Program-made: the position numbers and the translations under genes
Notes under the pieces: generated by a model
Databases searched by the model: none
Told to the model about the DNA's origin: nothing
The model's input: the letters and a program-made list of their open reading frames with translations, nothing else
In this document: positions 53,778-64,000 of the stretch, one piece after another
How positions within the stretch are numbered: position 1 is the first letter of the stretch
Layout of the letters: the number at the start of each line of letters is the position of its first letter
Source of the DNA: an uncultured Tolumonas sp.
Lineage (GTDB): Bacteria > Pseudomonadota > Gammaproteobacteria > Enterobacterales > Aeromonadaceae
Direction: 5' to 3'
DNA: 64,000 nt
NCBI RefSeq assembly: GCF_963676665.1
Contig: NZ_OY781371.1
Span: 62,001 to 126,000, forward strand

Positions 53778-55366
53778 ATACGCACGCCAGCCTGTTTTCC
53801 GCCAATGGAAATAAAAGCCTCAGCATGCAGCAGCAGCTGAATGCGTTACACCAGATCAGTATTGTGCTTAGCCGCTCACTCGATCTGGAAGAAACGCTGC
53901 GCAGTACTTTGCAAACGCTGAGTGACATCGCGCACATGCAGTATGGTCTGGTTTCTCTGTTTGATCACAATCGGAGCGCCTTGTTTATCCAGGCTGTACA
54001 CGGCATTGATGCGGAAGTGGTGAAAGATGTGAAAGGCGTTCGCTACCGTATGGGTGAGGGCATCATGGGCACCGTGATGCATCAGGGCCATGCGCTGGTG
54101 ATCCCGCGGGTGGCAGATGATCCACGGTTTCTTGATCGCCTGAATTTGTATGATTATGCGCTGCCATTCATCTGTGTGCCGATCCCCGGTGCGGACAGCC
54201 AGCCGATCGGGGTGTTAGCGGCACAACCGCAATCCTTAGATGAAACCGAGCTGCCAGCCCGTACCCGCTTTATGGAAATGGTGGCGAACCTCATCGGGCA
54301 GACCGTACGTCTGATTGGTAAGGTGCACACCGAACATGAAGCGATAAAAACGGAGCGTGACAGTCTGCGCCGTAAAGTTCGCAGCCAATATGGTTTCGAC
54401 AACATGGTTGGTCAGACACAAGCGATGCGGCAGATCTTTGATTCCATTCGTCAGGTGGCGAAATGGGACACCACTGTGCTGGTGCGGGGTGAAAGTGGTA
54501 CCGGTAAAGAGTTGATTGCCACCGCAATCCATTACAACTCACCGCGGGTAAACGGGCCGTTTGTTAAACTCAACTGTGCGGCGTTACCCGATACGTTATT
54601 GGAAAGCGAACTTTTCGGGCATGAAAAAGGGGCGTTTACCGGTGCGGTGAAACAGCGGAAAGGCCGTTTTGAAATGGCTGATGGTGGCACACTGTTTCTG
54701 GATGAAATCGGTGAAATCAGTGCTTCATTCCAAGCCAAGTTACTGCGTATCTTGCAGGAAGGGGAAATGGAGCGCGTGGGTGGCACCGATACGCTGAAAG
54801 TCGATGTACGCATTGTCACCGCGACCAACCGCAATCTGGAAGATGAGGTGCGTAAAGGCAATTTCCGTGAAGATCTCTATTATCGTCTGAACGTCATGCC
54901 GATCCAGCTGCCGCCACTGCGCGAGCGTCTGGAAGACATTCCGGAGCTGGCTAAATTCTTAGTGCAAAAACTGTCAGAAAAGCAGGGCCGGGAAATTAAA
55001 ATCAGCGATGGTGCGATCCGCATGCTGTTAGGCCATGACTGGCCGGGTAATGTGCGTGAATTGGAAAACTGTCTGGAGCGTGCCACCATCATGTCAGAAA
55101 CGGGTCTCATCGACCGCGATGTAGTGTTGTTTCATGCCAACGAACGTCCACAAACCGGTTTTAGTGCACCCGTAGCAGTCAGCAAGCCGGCCATTGCAAC
55201 CGATGTTGATTTCACCGATCCGCAATTGGATGAACGTCAGCGCCTGATTGCTGCTCTAGAACGTTGTGGCTGGGTACAAGCCAAAGCTGCGCGTTTATTA
55301 GGCATGACACCGCGCCAGATTGCGTATCGGATTCAGATCATGAATATCAATATGCGGCGGATGTAA
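53774..55366 (+). CDS. nifA: Sigma-54-dependent nif activator NifA
   Basis: A 530-residue enhancer-binding protein. GAF domain (about 20-175), AAA+ domain (about 205-440) with Walker A RGESGTGKELIATAIHYNSP, the sigma-54 contact loop GAFTGAVKQRKGRFE, Walker B GGTLFLDEIGEI and R-fingers in FREDLYYRLNVMPIQLPPL, and a C-terminal Fis-type helix-turn-helix (WVQAKAARLLGMTPRQIAYR). No cysteine-rich interdomain linker is seen, as expected for NifL-controlled NifA. It should drive the sites before nifV, nifF, rnfA and possibly nifL. Confidence 0.96.
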   Translation: MNTHASLFSANGNKSLSMQQQLNALHQISIVLSRSLDLEETLRSTLQTLSDIAHMQYGLVSLFDHNRSALFIQAVHGIDAEVVKDVKGVRYRMGEGIMGTVMHQGHALVIPRVADDPRFLDRLNLYDYALPFICVPIPGADSQPIGVLAAQPQSLDETELPARTRFMEMVANLIGQTVRLIGKVHTEHEAIKTERDSLRRKVRSQYGFDNMVGQTQAMRQIFDSIRQVAKWDTTVLVRGESGTGKELIATAIHYNSPRVNGPFVKLNCAALPDTLLESELFGHEKGAFTGAVKQRKGRFEMADGGTLFLDEIGEISASFQAKLLRILQEGEMERVGGTDTLKVDVRIVTATNRNLEDEVRKGNFREDLYYRLNVMPIQLPPLRERLEDIPELAKFLVQKLSEKQGREIKISDGAIRMLLGHDWPGNVRELENCLERATIMSETGLIDRDVVLFHANERPQTGFSAPVAVSKPAIATDVDFTDPQLDERQRLIAALERCGWVQAKAARLLGMTPRQIAYRIQIMNINMRRM

Positions 55367-55381
55367 GTTTTCTGCAGGAAT

Positions 55382-55412
55382 AAAAAAGGCATGCTCACGC
55401 ATGCCTTTTTTC
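55382..55412. terminator. Bidirectional terminator between nifA and purB
   Basis: GGCATGC at 55388-55394 pairs with GCATGCC at 55399-55405, flanked by A-run and T-run on both sides, so it works for both convergent genes. Confidence 0.9.
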
Positions 55413-55453
55413 TATCTCATCGAATTGATGATGCTTATTTCAGTTCATCAGCC

Positions 55454-56848
<1,395 letters not shown>

Positions 56849-56860
56849 TCACTGATAAGA

Positions 56861-57484
56861 TTAAAGTTGGCGCAAAGCAGCTTCGGCAGCGGCAATGACT
56901 TTTTTACGGAAAAACAGGATATGACGGCGACGGCCTCCCAGCTGTCGCCAGAGCACACAGGCTCTGATCCCGGCAAGCAACAACGCGCGGATCTTGTGCT
57001 GCACCTGCGGTTGTTGTAAATAAAGCGGCGCACCGGAAACCTGGATACGGGGGCCCAGATTACTGATCACGTCGCTGTAAATTCCGGCCAGATTACCTAA
57101 TACGGTATCAGCCATCAGATCAAAATGCAGAGCCTGACGTTTGATCTGGCCTACACGCTCACCGAGTACGGATAATACGCGGCGCTTACCACTTAATTTG
57201 CGTTCCAGCGCGACCATGCCGATGACATAGCGGGTCAATTCCACATTTTTCGGGTTACGGTTATTGCCCAGTTGTTCCACTAATGTGGAATAACCATTAC
57301 GCAATAGTGCATGATTCGGATAAACAGACTCCGCTTTATCAGGATCAGTAACCAAGATCCCCTGTAACAGGCAGCGCATGGATTCTTCATCGCAACTGCC
57401 GTGTCGTGCGACTTGTTGTACTAACCATGCGGCCTGGCAGACAGCAGCCAGAGCCATGGTTTGTACTGCCTGCTTATTACGCAT
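56861..57484 (-). CDS. hflD: High frequency lysogenization protein HflD homologue
   Basis: A 207-residue all-helical peripheral membrane protein. LAAVCQAAWLVQQVARHGSC, LQGILVTDPDKAESVYPNHA and the conserved RYVIGMVALERKL are typical of HflD, which in E. coli binds phage lambda CII. Its cellular role is not settled. Located between mnmA and purB, as in enteric bacteria, and two bases after mnmA. Confidence 0.93.
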   Translation of the reverse strand: MRNKQAVQTMALAAVCQAAWLVQQVARHGSCDEESMRCLLQGILVTDPDKAESVYPNHALLRNGYSTLVEQLGNNRNPKNVELTRYVIGMVALERKLSGKRRVLSVLGERVGQIKRQALHFDLMADTVLGNLAGIYSDVISNLGPRIQVSGAPLYLQQPQVQHKIRALLLAGIRACVLWRQLGGRRRHILFFRKKVIAAAEAALRQL

Positions 57485-57486
57485 GG

Positions 57487-58596
57487 CTACACACTCCCGG
57501 TAAATCGTTGTTCAATGATACCGCCACCCAAACACTCTTCGCCCAGATAAAACACAGCAGACTGGCCTGGGGTAACAGCAGCTTGTGGCGATGCAAATGT
57601 CACTTTAATCGTTTCGTCATCTAACGGCTCAACATGACAAGGAATATCTTGCTGGCGATAACGGGTTTTTACTACGCAGTCAAACGGCTCACGACGCACC
57701 TGACGATCAACCCAATCCAGTTGTTTCGCGATCAGGCCGTCAGAGAACAGGCGAGGATGATCATGGCCCTGCGCAACAATCAATACGTTACGGGCAACGT
57801 CTTTGTCCACCACATACCATGGGTTTTCATCGCCGTCTTTTAAACCACCGATACCCAAACCTTTGCGCTGGCCTAGTGTGTGGTACATCAAGCCCTGATG
57901 TTCACCAATCACTTTGCCATCAACGGTTTCGATAACACCGGGTTGTGCTGGCAAATAACGGCCTAAGAATTCAGTAAATTTCCGCTCACCGATAAAACAG
58001 ATGCCGGTACTGTCTTTTTTCTTCGCCGTGGCTAAACCTAACTGTTCCGCAATCGCACGAACCTGTGGTTTTTCTAAATCACCCACCGGGAACAGGCTTT
58101 GCGCGATCTGCTTTGAACTTAAGGTGTAGAGGAAATAACTCTGGTCTTTGTTGTTATCCAAACCACGCAACAAACGGGCTTGACCCGTGCTGTCATCCCG
58201 GCGCACATAATGGCCGGTCGCAATATAATCAGCACCTAAGTCTTCAGCTGCAAATTCCAGAAACGCCTTAAATTTTATCTCTTTATTGCACAGAATATCG
58301 GGGTTTGGCGTGCGACCCGCTTTGTATTCGGCTAAGAACAGCTCGAAGACATTATCCCAATATTCGGCAGCAAAATTCACGGTATGCAGTTTGATCCCGA
58401 GCTTGTCACAAACAGCCTGGGCATCGGCCAGATCGGTTGCGGCAGAGCAATACTCGTCTGAATCATCCTCTTCCCAGTTTTTCATGAACAGGCCTTCGAC
58501 TTGATAGCCTTGTTGCTGGAGCAAATACGCTGAAACGGAAGAGTCTACACCGCCGGACATGCCGACGATGACTTTGATTTGGCTGTTGTTTGTCAT
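57487..58596 (-). CDS. mnmA: tRNA-specific 2-thiouridylase MnmA
   Basis: A 369-residue enzyme that thiolates U34 of tRNA-Lys, Glu and Gln. PP-loop [20 protein letters not shown] at the N-terminus; catalytic cysteines in [16 protein letters not shown] and [27 protein letters not shown] is the ATP-pyrophosphatase region. Length matches E. coli (368). Central gene of the purB cluster. Confidence 0.97.
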   Translation of the reverse strand: MTNNSQIKVIVGMSGGVDSSVSAYLLQQQGYQVEGLFMKNWEEDDSDEYCSAATDLADAQAVCDKLGIKLHTVNFAAEYWDNVFELFLAEYKAGRTPNPDILCNKEIKFKAFLEFAAEDLGADYIATGHYVRRDDSTGQARLLRGLDNNKDQSYFLYTLSSKQIAQSLFPVGDLEKPQVRAIAEQLGLATAKKKDSTGICFIGERKFTEFLGRYLPAQPGVIETVDGKVIGEHQGLMYHTLGQRKGLGIGGLKDGDENPWYVVDKDVARNVLIVAQGHDHPRLFSDGLIAKQLDWVDRQVRREPFDCVVKTRYRQQDIPCHVEPLDDETIKVTFASPQAAVTPGQSAVFYLGEECLGGGIIEQRFTGSV

Positions 58597-58675
58597 CGGG
58601 ATATCAGTAAAGATGGAAAATCGGCGCTTATTTTAGCAAAAAAGCAACATTAAGCCTATACCCAAGGGGATAACC

Positions 58676-59131
58676 TCAGCGGCGATCTTTCAGTGCCGAA
58701 AGCGGTAATCGGACGCCGGCCAGATAATCATTAAAACATTCCATGACCAGCGGGCTGCGCAATTGGCGTCCTAATGCGCGGATCTCGTCGATGGTTTTCC
58801 AGTGACAAGCCAGAATATCGTTATCCGGATCTTGCGGATAATGTTCGCCCGGCGCTTCGGTTAATTCGCAATAAAAACAAAAACGCAGATAAGTCAGCTT
58901 ACGGTAAGGGCTGGAATACATATAAGTACCCAACCAGCCATCCGGTGCCAACGTTAATCCGGTCTCTTCTTTAATTTCGCGGCAAGCCGCCTGATAAATG
59001 GATTCACCGAATTCCAGATGGCCTGCCGGCTGATTAAAAACATGTCGACGACGATCCATCTCCTCAACCAACAAGAAGCGATCTTCAAAGCGAATAACGG
59101 CAGCAACCGTTACATTGGGACGAAAAGTCAT
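58676..59131 (-). CDS. nudJ: Nudix phosphatase NudJ
   Basis: A 151-residue Nudix hydrolase. The Nudix box GHLEFGESIYQAACREIKEE continuing TGL is complete, including the REIKEE metal-binding glutamates. In E. coli NudJ removes phosphate from thiamine pyrophosphate precursors and nucleotides. First in the operon with mnmA-hflD-purB; rluE, which sits nearby in E. coli, is not present. The gap to icd (59132-59398) holds only leader sequence that I can see. Confidence 0.92.
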   Translation of the reverse strand: MTFRPNVTVAAVIRFEDRFLLVEEMDRRRHVFNQPAGHLEFGESIYQAACREIKEETGLTLAPDGWLGTYMYSSPYRKLTYLRFCFYCELTEAPGEHYPQDPDNDILACHWKTIDEIRALGRQLRSPLVMECFNDYLAGVRLPLSALKDRR

Positions 59132-59398
59132 GCGAACTCCTCAGAAAACAGCTATAGATTACCTGATTTGCTGTTGTGCCGTCATCCTTCACTGTGCCCA
59201 ACAAACTGATTAAATGTATTTTGTTTTCATGAAATCAGCGTTCTGGCGCCCCGACGCCGTTTGCAGAAATGCAGCGATGGGCTAAGATGACGGTCACAAA
59301 AATAATTTGAAAAGTGTGCATGACTAACCAACGACGTACCTTGCCGCTGGTGCAGGTTAGTTCAGGCGAGACAATAAACCGGAAGTCAGGAGACACAG

Positions 59399-60652
59399 AT
59401 GGAAAGTAAAATCGTTGTACCCGCTACAGGCGAAAAAATTTCTTTAGACGCCACGGGCAAGCTGGTTGTACCGAACAATCCAATCATCCCTTTTATCGAG
59501 GGTGATGGTATCGGTGTTGATGTGACTCCGGCCATGCTGAAAGTAGTGGATGCCGCTGTTGAGAAAGCCTACAAAGGCGAAAAGAAAATCTCCTGGATGG
59601 AAATCTACACCGGTGAGAAATCAACCAAAGTTTACGGTGATGATGTTTGGTTGCCTGCAGAAACGTTAGATGCCATGCGTGAATACCACGTCGGTATCAA
59701 AGGCCCGCTGACTACGCCAGTTGGCGGTGGTATCCGCTCTCTGAACGTGGCACTGCGTCAGGAACTGGATCTGTACGTTTGTCTGCGTCCGGTGCGTTAT
59801 TACGAAGGCACACCAAGCCCGGTTAAACAGCCAGAACTGACTGACATGGTGATCTTCCGTGAAAACGCTGAAGACATCTACGCCGGTATCGAGTGGAAAG
59901 CTGACTCTGCCGAAGCGAAAAAAGTGATCGAGTTCCTGCGTACTGAAATGGGCGTTACCAAGATCCGTTTCCCAGACAACTGCGGTATCGGTATCAAACC
60001 AATGTCAGAAGCCGGTACACAACGTCTGGTGCGTGCTGCGCTGCAGTATGTGATCGACAATGACCGTGACTCACTGACTTTGGTACACAAAGGCAACATC
60101 ATGAAATTCACCGAAGGCGCATTCAAAGACTGGGGTTACCAGTTAGCGCGTGAAGAGTTCGGCGCTGAGTTGATTGATGGCGGCCCATGGTGCCAGTTCA
60201 AAAATCCGAACACTGGCAAAAACATCATCGTTAAAGATGTGATCGCCGATGCGTTCCTGCAACAGATCCTGCTGCGCCCAGCAGAATATGACGTAATCGC
60301 CACCATGAACCTGAACGGTGACTACATCTCTGATGCACTGGCTGCACAGGTGGGTGGTATCGGTATCGCGCCAGGTGCCAACATCGGTGACGGTGTTGCA
60401 CTGTTTGAAGCAACCCACGGCACTGCGCCAAAATATGCCGGTCAGGATAAAGTAAACCCTGGTTCACTGATCCTGTCAGCAGAAATGATGCTGCGTCATC
60501 TGGGCTGGTTCGAAGCCGCTGATCTGATCGTGAAAGGGATGGAAGGTGCGATCCGTAATAAGACCGTGACTTACGACTTTGAACGTCTGATGGACGGTGC
60601 AACGCTGCGTAAATGCTCTGAATTTGCTGATGACATGATCAGCCAAATGTAA
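59399..60652 (+). CDS. icd: NADP-dependent isocitrate dehydrogenase
   Basis: A 417-residue TCA-cycle enzyme forming 2-oxoglutarate. [20 protein letters not shown] holds the serine phosphorylated by AceK and the substrate arginines; [20 protein letters not shown] carries metal-binding aspartates; [20 protein letters not shown] then [14 protein letters not shown] is the NADP-type end. Full length compared with E. coli (416). AGGAGACACAG upstream. Two hairpins follow its stop. Confidence 0.97.
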   Translation: MESKIVVPATGEKISLDATGKLVVPNNPIIPFIEGDGIGVDVTPAMLKVVDAAVEKAYKGEKKISWMEIYTGEKSTKVYGDDVWLPAETLDAMREYHVGIKGPLTTPVGGGIRSLNVALRQELDLYVCLRPVRYYEGTPSPVKQPELTDMVIFRENAEDIYAGIEWKADSAEAKKVIEFLRTEMGVTKIRFPDNCGIGIKPMSEAGTQRLVRAALQYVIDNDRDSLTLVHKGNIMKFTEGAFKDWGYQLAREEFGAELIDGGPWCQFKNPNTGKNIIVKDVIADAFLQQILLRPAEYDVIATMNLNGDYISDALAAQVGGIGIAPGANIGDGVALFEATHGTAPKYAGQDKVNPGSLILSAEMMLRHLGWFEAADLIVKGMEGAIRNKTVTYDFERLMDGATLRKCSEFADDMISQM

Positions 60653-60657
60653 TTGAT

Positions 60658-60692
60658 TTAAAAATCACGGTCTCTGATGATGTGATTTTTAA
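60658..60692. terminator. First hairpin after icd
   Basis: TTAAAAATCAC at 60658-60668 pairs with GTGATTTTTAA at 60682-60692. A-rich and T-rich on either side, so it could serve as a terminator for icd. Confidence 0.6.
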
Positions 60693-60704
60693 ACAGTAAA
60701 AAAC

Positions 60705-60731
60705 AGAAGCGGGAACTTGGTTCCCGCTTCT
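60705..60731. terminator. Second hairpin between icd and cspD
   Basis: AGAAGCGGGAAC and GTTCCCGCTTCT form a perfect 12-pair stem with loop TTG. The A-rich left flank makes it a good minus-strand terminator for cspD and a back-up for icd. Confidence 0.85.
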
Positions 60732-60761
60732 CTATTTAGCGCGTACATCCCGGCTTTCTAA

Positions 60762-60980
60762 TTATGATTCCTGGGATGAATTAGGCACAATGCTGGTAGC
60801 ATGTGAACCTTTAGGTCCTGCTTGTACTTCAAACTCAACAGGCTGTCCCGCTTTCAGCGTTTTGTACCCATTCATGTCGATAGTGGAATAATGAGCAAAA
60901 ATATCATCACCGCCCTCATCCGGGCAGATGAAGCCAAAACCTTTCGCATTGTTAAACCACTTTACGGTTCCAGTAGCCAT
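60762..60980 (-). CDS. cspD: Cold-shock-like protein CspD
   Basis: A 72-residue cold-shock-domain protein. RNP motifs KGFGFICPD and DIFAHYSTI are present; the start MATGTVKWFNNAKGFGF and the place opposite clpS identify CspD rather than CspA. CspD binds single-stranded DNA and inhibits replication in stationary phase in E. coli, and is degraded by Lon. The cspD-clpS gap (60981-61194) is AT-rich and should hold both divergent promoters. Confidence 0.93.
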   Translation of the reverse strand: MATGTVKWFNNAKGFGFICPDEGGDDIFAHYSTIDMNGYKTLKAGQPVEFEVQAGPKGSHATSIVPNSSQES

Positions 60981-61194
60981 ACATCTACGTCCTCAGAGAT
61001 GAAATTACCTTAAACGCCGTTAGATGATCACACTGCTGACAGTGAAATATTCTGTTCAGCTGGTCACCAATTCACCAATCTATTGTAAAAAGCTAATGAG
61101 TCAAGTAGCAGATATCTAAAGCAAGATCTAATTCAAATAGTATATTGACAACTATTCTTATCTCGGTAGTAATGAAAGAAAAAGGTAGTCGGAA

Positions 61195-61509
61195 ATGAGC
61201 AAAACGCGTGTCTCACCTACACCCGAAACGGTGGATGAGAGCAAAACTAAAATCCAGCCACCCGCCATGTATAAAGTGGTGTTGATGAATGATGATTACA
61301 CCCCAATGGATTTTGTGGTGGAAGTTTTACAGCGTTTTTTCCATATGGATCTGGAAAAGGCGACTCAGGTCATGCTGGCTGTGCACTATGACGGCAAAGG
61401 AATTTGTGGCGTCTATACTGCAGATATAGCAGAAACAAAAGTTGATCAAGTGAACCGTTACGCTCGTAAGCATGAACATCCGTTGCTGTGTATTATGGAA
61501 CAAGCCTGA
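61195..61509 (+). CDS. clpS: ClpAP adaptor ClpS
   Basis: A 104-residue N-recognin. [20 protein letters not shown] followed by [16 protein letters not shown] gives the N-degron pocket (Asn-Asp-Asp, and Met in the helix); [20 protein letters not shown] continues the fold. A flexible N-terminal extension (about 25 residues) reaches into ClpA. 53 bases before clpA. Confidence 0.96.
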   Translation: MSKTRVSPTPETVDESKTKIQPPAMYKVVLMNDDYTPMDFVVEVLQRFFHMDLEKATQVMLAVHYDGKGICGVYTADIAETKVDQVNRYARKHEHPLLCIMEQA

Positions 61510-61562
61510 AGATCAGCAGGTACCTTGCATAGCGTTGTCGTCAGTTGGTTTGGGAGGTGCCC

Positions 61563-63839
61563 ATGCTAAACAAAGAACTGGAAAAATCGATAAACCAGGC
61601 ATTCAAGTCGGCAAGAGAAGCGCGTCATGAATTTATGACGGTCGAGCATTTGTTGCTGGCATTAATCGATAACCATTCCGCCCGGGATGCACTACTGGCA
61701 TGTGGTGCTGAAGTTGATCAGCTGCGCAGAGAATTAACCGTTTTTCTGGAGCAGACCACGCCGCTGATACCTCTGGAAGAGGTAGAGCGGGATACACAGC
61801 CAACCCTCGGTTTTCAACGTGTATTGCAACGTGCGGTATTCCATGTGCAATCATCCGGCCACAACGAAGTTTTTGGTGCCAACGTACTGGTCGCTATTTT
61901 CAGCGAACAGGAATCACAAGCCGTTTATTTCCTGAAAAAAGCCGATATCAACCGTTTAGATGTGGTGAACTATATTTCGCACGGGGTGCGTAAAGATGTA
62001 CCACAGCAGGATGATGGTCAGTCGGGGCATAATGCCGGTGACGGCGAGGGCATGAGCGAAGAAGCGGCTGCCAATCAAATTGAAAATTTTGTTACGAATC
62101 TGAATTTGAAAGTGGTTGAAGGCAATATTGACCCGTTGATTGGTCGTGATGCGGAAGTCAATCGTGCGATCCAGATTTTGTGCCGTCGTCGTAAAAATAA
62201 CCCATTGTTAGTTGGCGAAGCCGGTGTGGGTAAAACCGCCATTGCTGAAGGCTTAGCCTACCGCATTGTCCATGGCGATGTGCCGGAAGTGATTGCGGAT
62301 AACACCGTGTATTCACTGGATATGGGCTCGTTACTGGCGGGTACTAAATATCGTGGTGATTTTGAAAAACGCTTTAAAGCCGTGCTCAAGCAATTAGAAC
62401 GCGAAAAAGGCGCGATCCTGTTTATCGATGAGATCCACACCATCATCGGGGCGGGGGCGGCATCTGGCGGGCAATTGGATGCTGCCAATCTGATCAAACC
62501 GATCCTCTCTTCTGGTCAGTTGCGTTGCATGGGCTCCACGACTTATCAGGAATATTCGCAGGTCTTTGAAAAAGATCATGCACTGGCGCGTCGTTTCCAG
62601 AAAATTGATGTGGTGGAACCATCCATTGATGACACCACCAAGATCCTGATGGGTTTAAAACCGCGCTACGAAGAACATCACCATGTGCGTTATACCAATA
62701 AAGCACTGCGTGCGGCGGCTGAGTTAGCAGCGAAATATATCAATGATCGTCATCTGCCGGATAAAGCCATTGATGTGATTGACGAAGTCGGTGCCAGCCA
62801 GCGCTTGTTGCCACCGAGCAAACGCAAGAAAGTGATCAACGTGCCGGATATCGAAGCAATCGTGGCTAAAATTGCCCGTATTCCGGAAAAATCGGTTTCT
62901 TCGAGTGATCGCGATACCTTGCGTAATCTGGAACGTAATCTGAAGATGGTGGTGTTCGGGCAGGACAAAGCCATTGAAGTGCTGACCGATGCCATTCGCC
63001 TGAGTCGTTCTGGCTTGGGTAATGAACGTCGTCCGGTTGGTTCGTTTCTGTTTGCCGGCCCAACCGGGGTGGGTAAAACTGAAGTCACGCTGCAATTGGC
63101 CAAAGCGTTAGGTATTGAGCTGCTGCGCTTTGATATGTCGGAATATATGGAACGTCATACCGTATCCCGTCTGATCGGCGCACCACCAGGCTATGTCGGT
63201 TATGAGCAGGGCGGATTGCTGACTGATGCAGTAATTAAACAACCACATTGTGTCGTGTTACTGGATGAAATTGAGAAAGCGCATTCTGATGTCTTTAATC
63301 TGCTGTTGCAGGTCATGGATAACGGCACGCTGACTGACAACAACGGCCGTAAGGCGGATTTCCGTAACGTGGTGCTGGTCATGACCACCAATTGCGGCGT
63401 GCATGAAACCCAGCGTAAATCGATTGGTTTCCAAAATCAGGATCATACCCATGATGCGATGTCGGAAATAAATCGAACTTTCTCACCAGAGTTCCGTAAC
63501 CGTTTAGATAACGTGATCTGGTTTAACCACCTGGATATGGATGTGATCCACCAGGTCGTTGATAAGTTTATTGTTGAGTTACAGGCACAACTGGATGTCA
63601 AAGGCGTATCGCTGGAAGTGACCTCCGCTGCTCGCAACTGGCTGGCAGAAAAAGGCTACGACAAAGCGATGGGCGCTCGTCCAATGGGACGCGTGATCCA
63701 GGAGCAAATGAAGAAACCGCTGGCCAACGAACTGCTGTTCGGCGAGTTAGTTGCAGGCGGTGTAGTGAAAGTCGACTTGCAGGATGACAAACTCAAGTTC
63801 CATTTTACACCGAACAAAGAGAGTGTCTTGCAGCCATAA
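61563..63839 (+). CDS. clpA: ATP-dependent Clp protease ATPase subunit ClpA
   Basis: A 758-residue double AAA+ unfoldase that feeds substrates to ClpP. N-domain (about 1-140), D1 with Walker A VGEAGVGKTAIAEGLAYR and Walker B AILFIDEIHTIIGAG, D2 with FAGPTGVGKTEVTLQLAKAL and CVVLLDEIEKAHSDVFNLLL. No middle coiled-coil domain, so ClpA not ClpB; the IGL-type ClpP-contact loop is probably SIGFQNQ. GGGAGG precedes the ATG at 61563; an earlier in-frame codon is not needed. Confidence 0.97.
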   Translation: MLNKELEKSINQAFKSAREARHEFMTVEHLLLALIDNHSARDALLACGAEVDQLRRELTVFLEQTTPLIPLEEVERDTQPTLGFQRVLQRAVFHVQSSGHNEVFGANVLVAIFSEQESQAVYFLKKADINRLDVVNYISHGVRKDVPQQDDGQSGHNAGDGEGMSEEAAANQIENFVTNLNLKVVEGNIDPLIGRDAEVNRAIQILCRRRKNNPLLVGEAGVGKTAIAEGLAYRIVHGDVPEVIADNTVYSLDMGSLLAGTKYRGDFEKRFKAVLKQLEREKGAILFIDEIHTIIGAGAASGGQLDAANLIKPILSSGQLRCMGSTTYQEYSQVFEKDHALARRFQKIDVVEPSIDDTTKILMGLKPRYEEHHHVRYTNKALRAAAELAAKYINDRHLPDKAIDVIDEVGASQRLLPPSKRKKVINVPDIEAIVAKIARIPEKSVSSSDRDTLRNLERNLKMVVFGQDKAIEVLTDAIRLSRSGLGNERRPVGSFLFAGPTGVGKTEVTLQLAKALGIELLRFDMSEYMERHTVSRLIGAPPGYVGYEQGGLLTDAVIKQPHCVVLLDEIEKAHSDVFNLLLQVMDNGTLTDNNGRKADFRNVVLVMTTNCGVHETQRKSIGFQNQDHTHDAMSEINRTFSPEFRNRLDNVIWFNHLDMDVIHQVVDKFIVELQAQLDVKGVSLEVTSAARNWLAEKGYDKAMGARPMGRVIQEQMKKPLANELLFGELVAGGVVKVDLQDDKLKFHFTPNKESVLQP

Positions 63840-63860
63840 ACGTGCGTAAAGACCAAAAAG

Positions 63861-63893
63861 AAAAAGCCCCGGATTGATGCTGGGGCTTTTTTC
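63861..63893. terminator. Terminator between clpA and infA
   Basis: AAAAAGCCCC at 63861-63870 pairs with GGGGCTTTTT at 63882-63891, functional for both convergent genes. Confidence 0.9.
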
Positions 63894-63903
63894 TATCTGG
63901 ATC

Positions 63904-64000
<97 letters not shown>

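Overview
The window looks like a chromosomal segment of a facultative gammaproteobacterium. Gene order (lptD | amgK-murU-djlA; purB-hflD-mnmA-nudJ | icd; cspD | clpS-clpA | infA), tRNA-Gly genes nearly identical to Escherichia coli glyU and glyT, and a NifL/NifA pair next to an rnf operon all fit this. Among sequences I know, a nitrogen-fixing Aeromonadales such as Tolumonas is the best guess; that genus call is inference.

Layout. 1-7.7 kb: envelope and RNA metabolism (start of lptD, cell-wall recycling amgK-murU, djlA, a DUF3530 protein, rluA, rapA). 7.97-14.75 kb: a decayed integrative element in the 5' half of tRNA-Gly(CCC). It carries an AT-rich three-gene cassette of unknown function, an AlpA-like regulator, and remnants of ssb and of a tyrosine integrase joined by an IS21-family insertion. 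14.9-18.6 kb: a siaABCD c-di-GMP signalling operon, followed by tRNA-Gly(UCC). 19.0-19.8 kb: a scrap zone with an SspB-like reading frame cut by an IS5-family remnant and the first 20 codons of a phospho-beta-glucosidase. 19.8-24.2 kb: a large MHYT/PAS hybrid kinase coupled to an HD-GYP response regulator. 24.4-39 kb: housekeeping and metabolism (gltX, a beta-barrel protein, cysJIH, a LysR regulator, hxpA, epd, an SMP-30 lactonase, a GGDEF-EAL protein, an AroP-type permease).

39-55.4 kb is an accessory nitrogen-fixation region without nifHDK: nifVWZM, nifF, an IT-superfamily transporter, rnfABCDGEH and, divergently, nifLA. I find TGT-N10-ACA NifA sites with GG-N10-GC sigma-54 elements before nifV, nifF, rnfA and nifL, so these units should form one NifA regulon: NifL-NifA senses redox and nitrogen state, Rnf drives electrons uphill, NifF (if functional) hands them to nitrogenase reductase, NifV makes homocitrate, and NifM and NifW/Z mature the enzyme. 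nifZ and nifF each carry an apparent frameshift near codon 11-12, so either these copies are decaying or the assembly has indels there.

55.4-64 kb is conserved core: purB-hflD-mnmA-nudJ, icd, cspD, clpS-clpA and the 3' end of infA. The best candidate for an undescribed system is the three-gene cassette at 8.3-10.7 kb. Next in interest are the element's insertion in the 5' half of a tRNA gene with a replacement promoter, and the triple NifA-site region between rnfA and nifL.
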